From: Chryseomicrobium aureum
GTDB lineage: Bacteria; Bacillota; Bacilli; Bacillales_A; Planococcaceae
Length of the DNA stretch: 64,000 bases
Assembly: GCF_016909155.1 (NCBI RefSeq)
Contig: NZ_JAFBFG010000003.1
Coordinates: forward strand, 1-64,000
Reading direction: 5' to 3'
In this document: piece by piece, positions 60,246 to 64,000 of the stretch
Layout of the letters: every line of letters begins with the position of its first letter
Position numbering within the stretch: the first letter of the stretch is position 1
Made by a program: the position numbers and the translations under genes
The notes under the pieces: model-generated
Database searches by the model: none
What the model was told of the DNA's origin: nothing
What the model saw: the letters and a program-made list of their open reading frames with translations, nothing else

Positions 60246-60574
60246 CAGTTCAATGGATTCATGCAGATGAAACAGAATTCGATCATACAAAAGATGTACT
60301 TGTCTTTGATGGTATCCAAGCGGCGTTATTTCCTCTTACAAAAGAACAGAGATCCGAATGGCTAGATACGTTACAATCTGCTGCTTCGAACCAAACAATC
60401 ATCTGGATTGTTGAAGATATTTCCCGGGGAATAGTCCCTTTGCAAAAAGAAGATCGTGTATTGCGTGATGAATCAGGGCGAATCACACAATACCTTGTCG
60501 CAGAGGCCACTTCTGTGACACAAATCTGGTACGGACTACATGAAATGAAGAAAGGAGTGTCGATATGGGCATGA
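60170..60574 (+). CDS. Short CobU-like protein with degenerate P-loop
   Basis: The 134-residue protein begins MHIVFGGAYHGKRAFV, a CobU-like start in which GGxxSGKS reads GGAYHGKR. Its C-terminal half retains EDISRGIVPLQKEDRVLRDESGRITQYL, the part of CobU best conserved in other bacteria, while the histidine (GMP-acceptor) region is missing. It may be a partner or regulator of CobU, or an evolving kinase acting on ribazole or cobinamide. AAGGAG lies eight bases before the ATG. It overlaps cobC and cblT. Confidence 0.72.
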   Translation: MHIVFGGAYHGKRAFVHAYLERNDVTVQWIHADETEFDHTKDVLVFDGIQAALFPLTKEQRSEWLDTLQSAASNQTIIWIVEDISRGIVPLQKEDRVLRDESGRITQYLVAEATSVTQIWYGLHEMKKGVSIWA

Positions 60575-61047
60575 CAAAAAAACTTACTCTAGCCGCACTT
60601 TTTGTGGCTCTTTGCGGAATCGGTGCACTTATTAAGTTACCTGGTCCATTCAGTAGCGTTGCCCTTGATTTGACCCCTGCACTTTTAAGTGTGGTATTTC
60701 TTGGTCCTTTATGGGCAGGAGCGATTGCAGGCATCGGTCACATCGTGTCAGCACTCAGTGGCGGCCTTCCACTTGGGCCGTTTCATTTCATCGTAGCACT
60801 CGAAATGGTAGGAATAGTCCTGATATTCGGATGGTTTATCCGACGAAACCGACAATTACTCGGGTATATATGGGTTACGTTGGCTACAGGCCTTCTTGCG
60901 CCTCTTCCATTCTACTTTCTGATCAGTCCCGCTCTTTATAGCGCTTTGGCTCCTCTTCTTTTAGTAGCTACAGCAATCAACTGCTTGCTTGCCTCTATTG
61001 CGTCACCTTTAGTAAAACGTGCAGGGCGACAGGAGTTGATTCGGTGA
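60565..61047 (+). CDS. cblT: CblT-like ECF transporter S component (alpha-ribazole)
   Basis: The 160-residue membrane protein has about five helices and the S-component start KKLTLAALFVALCGIGALI, which binds the shared ECF module. Coupling to the kinase gene that follows and cob genes before it matches the CblT-CblS alpha-ribazole salvage pair known from Listeria and Geobacillus. The alternative is another corrinoid-related S component. The energising EcfA/T proteins are not in the window. AAAGGAG precedes the ATG. Confidence 0.8.
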   Translation: MGMTKKLTLAALFVALCGIGALIKLPGPFSSVALDLTPALLSVVFLGPLWAGAIAGIGHIVSALSGGLPLGPFHFIVALEMVGIVLIFGWFIRRNRQLLGYIWVTLATGLLAPLPFYFLISPALYSALAPLLLVATAINCLLASIASPLVKRAGRQELIR

Positions 61048-61727
61048 GAGATGCTATTTTTTTAGGCAACGAGTTGTGGATGGGTGTTGATAATTCTGCG
61101 GGAATTGGTGAAAAACCTGGAGATGTACTAAGTGCGAGTGAGAGTTTAGTCGCGGAAATGGCAGCAAGAGTAGCTTTATTAGAATTATGGTGTGTTGAGG
61201 CAGAAGCGCAGCAAATTGTCGTAATCAATTTTACGGGAAATGCTGCTTGGAATTTCTATAAACTCGGTATCGAACGATTATTCCAAAACATTGGGCTAGA
61301 CTGCCCTCCTATTGCCGGATCAACAGAGTCGAACATGACCACATTACAGTCAGGAATTTCCGTACAAATTATTGGAAGCCGCCAGAAAAAATGTTGGTAT
61401 CAGACAAAGAAAAAACTGACACCTGCCGAGCAACCAGGCAACTGGTTTCTAATTGGAAAACCCTTGGTTGGCCAAGCGGTTTTAAACACCCCAACTGAAG
61501 TTGTTGCACTAAAAGAGCTTTATTTGGCACGACTTTCGGATTCCATTTCGTATTGTCATCCGTGTGGTTCTTCTGGTGTCGATGCAGAACTGTCTCGTTT
61601 AGGAGTTCGTGCATCTAATCCTATTCCACCCGGAAGCGCAGGGCCATCAACCTGTGTACTTGTAAAGTCGCCATTATCTTTAGATGCGTTGCAACGACTA
61701 TTCACTGCAAGTGTGCTGGAGATTTGA
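61044..61727 (+). CDS. cblS: CblS-like alpha-ribazole kinase
   Basis: The 227-residue protein of the AIR synthase/ThiL-related fold has MGVDNSAGIGEKPGDVL, AEMAARVALLELWCVEA and STESNMTTLQSGISVQIIG, the family motifs for ATP and magnesium. CblS phosphorylates imported alpha-ribazole to the CobS substrate, by-passing CobT. No cobT was found here, consistent with that route. The GTG start overlaps the cblT stop (GTGA). Confidence 0.82.
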   Translation: MRDAIFLGNELWMGVDNSAGIGEKPGDVLSASESLVAEMAARVALLELWCVEAEAQQIVVINFTGNAAWNFYKLGIERLFQNIGLDCPPIAGSTESNMTTLQSGISVQIIGSRQKKCWYQTKKKLTPAEQPGNWFLIGKPLVGQAVLNTPTEVVALKELYLARLSDSISYCHPCGSSGVDAELSRLGVRASNPIPPGSAGPSTCVLVKSPLSLDALQRLFTASVLEI

Positions 61728-61732
61728 GTTAG

Positions 61733-61803
61733 GTGAGATAACCCCCGGGGTTATCTCACTTAAAAGTTCACTTCTATTACGAGACAACCCCTGGGGTTGT
61801 CTC
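61733..61803. repeat. Two tandem GAGACAACC/GAGATAACC palindromes
   Basis: GTGAGATAACCCC-C-GGGGTTATCTCAC (61733-61759, 13-bp arms) and GAGACAACCCC-T-GGGGTTGTCTC (61781-61803, 11-bp arms) sit between the converging cblS and pdxT. The second lies inside the pdxT frame. They likely act as strong hairpins at both mRNA ends. Variation T/C at the same place in both arms shows that pairing is preserved. Confidence 0.85.
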
Positions 61804-62364
61804 ACTAACAAGTTTCACGAAATAGCGCATGAGACGGTGATCCTCGGTTAATTCGGGATGGAATGAACAGCCGAGGAAGTTGCCGTCACGTGCAAGTACG
61901 ATACGGCCGTCGTGTTTTGCTAACACTTCAACAGACTTTCCTACTTCCACAATATGAGGTGCTCGAATAAACACAGCAGGAAATGATTCTCCAAAACCTA
62001 CGATATAAAGATCTATCTCAAAACTATCGACTTGTCGACCGAATGAATTTCTCTCGACCGTCACGTCCATCACACCCAAATGACTCTCTTGTCCTACGAC
62101 ATTGCGTGCCAGCAGGATTAAACCTGCACACGTGCCGAACATCGGAATACCCTCTTCCGCAAGTTTACGAATCGGCTCAAGTAATTCGTAGCGATCGAGT
62201 AACTTGCGCATTGTCGTACTTTCCCCACCTGGCAATACGAGAGCATCGAGTCCTTCGAGGTCTTCAAGCCGTTTCACTTGAACAGCAGTTGCTCCACTTT
62301 CTTCTATAGAAAGAACATGTTCACGGACGGCACCTTGTAAAGCGAGAACACCAATTCTCAACAT
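61777..62364 (-). CDS. pdxT: PdxT, glutaminase subunit of PLP synthase
   Basis: The 195-residue class I glutamine amidotransferase has [13 protein letters not shown], the catalytic cysteine in [11 protein letters not shown] (about residue 78) and the His-Glu pair in [10 protein letters not shown]. It feeds ammonia to PdxS for pyridoxal phosphate synthesis. Its last nine residues (SETTPGVVS) are encoded by the palindromic repeat. It starts one base after the pdxS stop. Confidence 0.95.
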   Translation of the reverse strand: MLRIGVLALQGAVREHVLSIEESGATAVQVKRLEDLEGLDALVLPGGESTTMRKLLDRYELLEPIRKLAEEGIPMFGTCAGLILLARNVVGQESHLGVMDVTVERNSFGRQVDSFEIDLYIVGFGESFPAVFIRAPHIVEVGKSVEVLAKHDGRIVLARDGNFLGCSFHPELTEDHRLMRYFVKLVSETTPGVVS

Positions 62365-62365
62365 T

Positions 62366-63256
62366 TCACAGCACCCGGTCCTGCATCCGGTCACTTGCTT
62401 CTAAACGACCAATCTCAATACCTTTCATCGGAACCCCTAGGTCTTTTGAAATTTCAACGAGTAGTTTGTAATCTTGGTAATGTGTCGTGGCTTCCACAAT
62501 CGCGCGGGCGAAACGTTCTGGATTGTCCGATTTGAAAATACCAGAACCGACAAATACTCCGTCTGCGCCAAGTTCCATCATAAGAGCTGCATCCGCAGGT
62601 GTCGCAATGCCTCCTGCAGCAAAATTCACAACAGGTAAGCGCCCTAAATGTTTGATTTCCAGTAATACATGATAAGGTGCACCTAAGTTTTTCGCTTCCG
62701 TCATCAATTCATCGTCGTTCATATGAATGATTTTTCGAACTTGGGCATTTAATTTACGTAAGTGACGAACCGCTTCTACGATATTCCCTGTCCCCGGTTC
62801 TCCCTTTGTGCGGAGCATGGATGCGCCTTCTCCAATTCGGCGAGCCGCTTCACCTAAATCTTTATTTCCGCAAACAAACGGCACCGTGAAGTCGCTTTTG
62901 ATTAAATGAAACTCTTCATCTGCTGGTGTTAATACTTCAGATTCATCGATGTAATCGACACCCATAGCCTCAAGCATCCGCGCTTCCGAAATATGACCGA
63001 TGCGCGCTTTTGCCATGACCGGAATTGTCACGGCCTGCATCACTTCTTCTGTAATGCGTGGGTCAGCCATACGCGCAACGCCGCCCGCAGCACGAATATC
63101 CGATGGTACACGCTCTAACGCCATAACGGCCACAGCTCCAGCTGCTTCTGCAATGCGGGCTTGCTCTGCATTGACGACGTCCATAATGACGCCACCTTTT
63201 TGCATTTCCGCCATTCCTCGTTTCACTCGATCTGTTCCAGTAAATTGTTTCGTCAT
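62366..63256 (-). CDS. pdxS: PdxS, pyridoxal 5'-phosphate synthase
   Basis: The 296-residue TIM-barrel enzyme, very highly conserved, builds PLP from ribose-5-phosphate, glyceraldehyde-3-phosphate and ammonia. Signatures are [31 protein letters not shown] with catalytic lysine, [20 protein letters not shown] and [29 protein letters not shown] (landmark). GGAGG lies nine bases before the ATG. Confidence 0.97.
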   Translation of the reverse strand: MTKQFTGTDRVKRGMAEMQKGGVIMDVVNAEQARIAEAAGAVAVMALERVPSDIRAAGGVARMADPRITEEVMQAVTIPVMAKARIGHISEARMLEAMGVDYIDESEVLTPADEEFHLIKSDFTVPFVCGNKDLGEAARRIGEGASMLRTKGEPGTGNIVEAVRHLRKLNAQVRKIIHMNDDELMTEAKNLGAPYHVLLEIKHLGRLPVVNFAAGGIATPADAALMMELGADGVFVGSGIFKSDNPERFARAIVEATTHYQDYKLLVEISKDLGVPMKGIEIGRLEASDRMQDRVL

Positions 63257-63621
63257 TCAATTCAACCTCCAGTACTAGTATAGATAGAGGATACTATGAA
63301 TCTGACATCTACAAAATAGTCAGTTTCTTATAAATTCGAGTGGTCAGGAGAATCATTTATATCCAATTAGTTTCCATAATATGAATTCGGTAGAATAAAT
63401 CCCATTTACTGTAGAAGAAATTCGAATTTGGGTTCAATAAATCGGGTTTAGTGTTCAAGAAAACGCCTCTTCGTCCGATGAACGACTGCTCAGCGCCACG
63501 AGTTGATCTCCTCCACGCCTTTGACCAGAAAAACATTTTGAAAATTAGTGAAACAAAACATCTCCTAATACGTTACCATTAATTAGATAGAAATAATTAG
63601 AAAATTTAGGGGGAACAATTG
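63257..63621. other. Intergenic region with a degenerate dispersed repeat
   Basis: These 365 bases between divergent pdxS and the last gene carry both promoters, which I could not define. At 63459-63517 the complement reads GCGTGGAGGAGATC to CTGAGCAGTCGTTC, related to 1771-1830 and the start of the block at 6476. No ORF or RNA gene is visible. Confidence 0.5.
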
Positions 63622-64000
63622 ATGAAAAAAGTACTAGGTACACTCGGGCTATTCACAGTCCTTGTGTTGACAGTGCTCCTTATTCCGACCGCGGCTTTTG
63701 CGAAATCAGACATTACAATTAAAGCGACCGCGGGTTACGACAATAAGGTGCTCTATGGAAGTGGCGTGCCTATAACGCTCACACTTCAAAATAACGGAGA
63801 TGACTTCTCTGGTGATATCGTGATTGATGCGCCGGAATCCTATGAAGTCGGCTCTGCTCGCGCATTACCTTTAACACTCGCTGCCGGTGAGACCAAAACC
63901 CTTACACTCCGCTTATCGGCGCTTTCAGAGGACTATATGTACTCAGGTACGAGCATGCAAATGTTTTATTTATATGAAGGCGGCTGGGAAAAAGGAAAAG
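63622..64000 (+). CDS. Secreted protein, N-terminal part only
   Basis: The frame runs off the window after 126 residues. It starts at an ATG ten bases after TAGGGGG. Residues 1-27 are a signal peptide with probable cleavage AFA-KSD. The visible part is beta-rich (VPITLTLQNNGDDFSGDIVID and LPLTLAAGETKTLTLRL), like the Ig-type domain of large Bacillus extracellular or membrane-anchored proteins of unknown role. Function not recognised. Confidence 0.75.
   Translation, partial: MKKVLGTLGLFTVLVLTVLLIPTAAFAKSDITIKATAGYDNKVLYGSGVPITLTLQNNGDDFSGDIVIDAPESYEVGSARALPLTLAAGETKTLTLRLSALSEDYMYSGTSMQMFYLYEGGWEKGK

Overview
The window comes from a low-GC Gram-positive bacterium of the order Bacillales, most likely Planococcaceae. 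Supporting signs are Shine-Dalgarno sites of the AGGAGG type, a Bacillus-style flagellar gene order, PdxS/PdxT vitamin B6 synthesis, an RbsR-led ribose operon, CsrA/FliW control of flagellin, and YaaR, SwrB and YunD relatives. Family identities rest on motif recognition alone; no database search was run.

Layout. 0-12 kb: accessory metabolism and orphan genes. These are a RocB-like M20 hydrolase, a secreted lamin-tail/endonuclease I protein, an ornithine cyclodeaminase-like enzyme, an MHS-type transporter with a divergent XRE-cupin regulator, a coiled-coil protein, a SEC-C protein, a lone DegT aminotransferase and an orphan LuxR-type response regulator. The spaces between them hold dispersed repeats and an 82-bp tandem repeat. 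12.5-45.5 kb: one uninterrupted flagellar island. The basal-body/export operon flgB-to-sigD ends in swrB, yaaR and a PilZ gene. The divergent rod pair flhO-flhP follows, then the late genes flgL, flgK, flgN, flgM, fliL, motB, motA, fliS, fliT, fliD, flaG, a glucosaminidase, hag, csrA, fliW and an HD-GYP phosphodiesterase. 45.6-51.4 kb: the ribose operon rbsRKDACB with a promoter and a perfect palindromic operator. 51.4-55.1 kb: a patchwork with a histidine phosphatase, a MerR/TipAS gene lacking its DNA-binding start, a tiny hydrophobic ORF, a nitrilase-like hydrolase, a cupin remnant and a YrzF-like kinase. 55.1-61.7 kb: cobalamin salvage, comprising a B12 riboswitch, an adenosyltransferase-like protein, BtuF, a 5'-nucleotidase-like enzyme, and cobU-cobS-cobC-(CobU-like)-cblT-cblS. 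61.7-64 kb: pdxT, pdxS and the start of a secreted protein.

The most interesting signal is what the flagellar island lacks. In Bacillus subtilis cheY lies between fliY and fliZ, and cheB-A-W-C-D lie between flhG and sigD. Here both positions are closed up, with neighbours touching or overlapping. FliM starts directly at its middle domain, without the CheY-docking N-terminus, and its GGXG motif reads GGHE. FliY keeps its C-terminal FliN domain but shows no recognisable CheC phosphatase motif. Proteins suited to cyclic-di-GMP signalling sit at the two ends: a PilZ protein at the distal end of the big operon and an HD-GYP protein, under a clear sigma-D promoter, at the other end. This suggests a motor that has lost its chemotaxis interface, possibly governed by c-di-GMP and FliW-CsrA instead.

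Regulation can be read directly. Four sites match the sigma-D consensus TAAA-N15-NCCGATA (before the HD-GYP gene, hag, flaG and flgM), and two small hairpins in the hag leader present GGA in their loops, as expected for CsrA targets. A palindromic element, GAGACAACCCC/GGGGTTGTCTC, recurs at gene ends in the right third of the window and also encodes the last residues of PdxT and of the cupin remnant.
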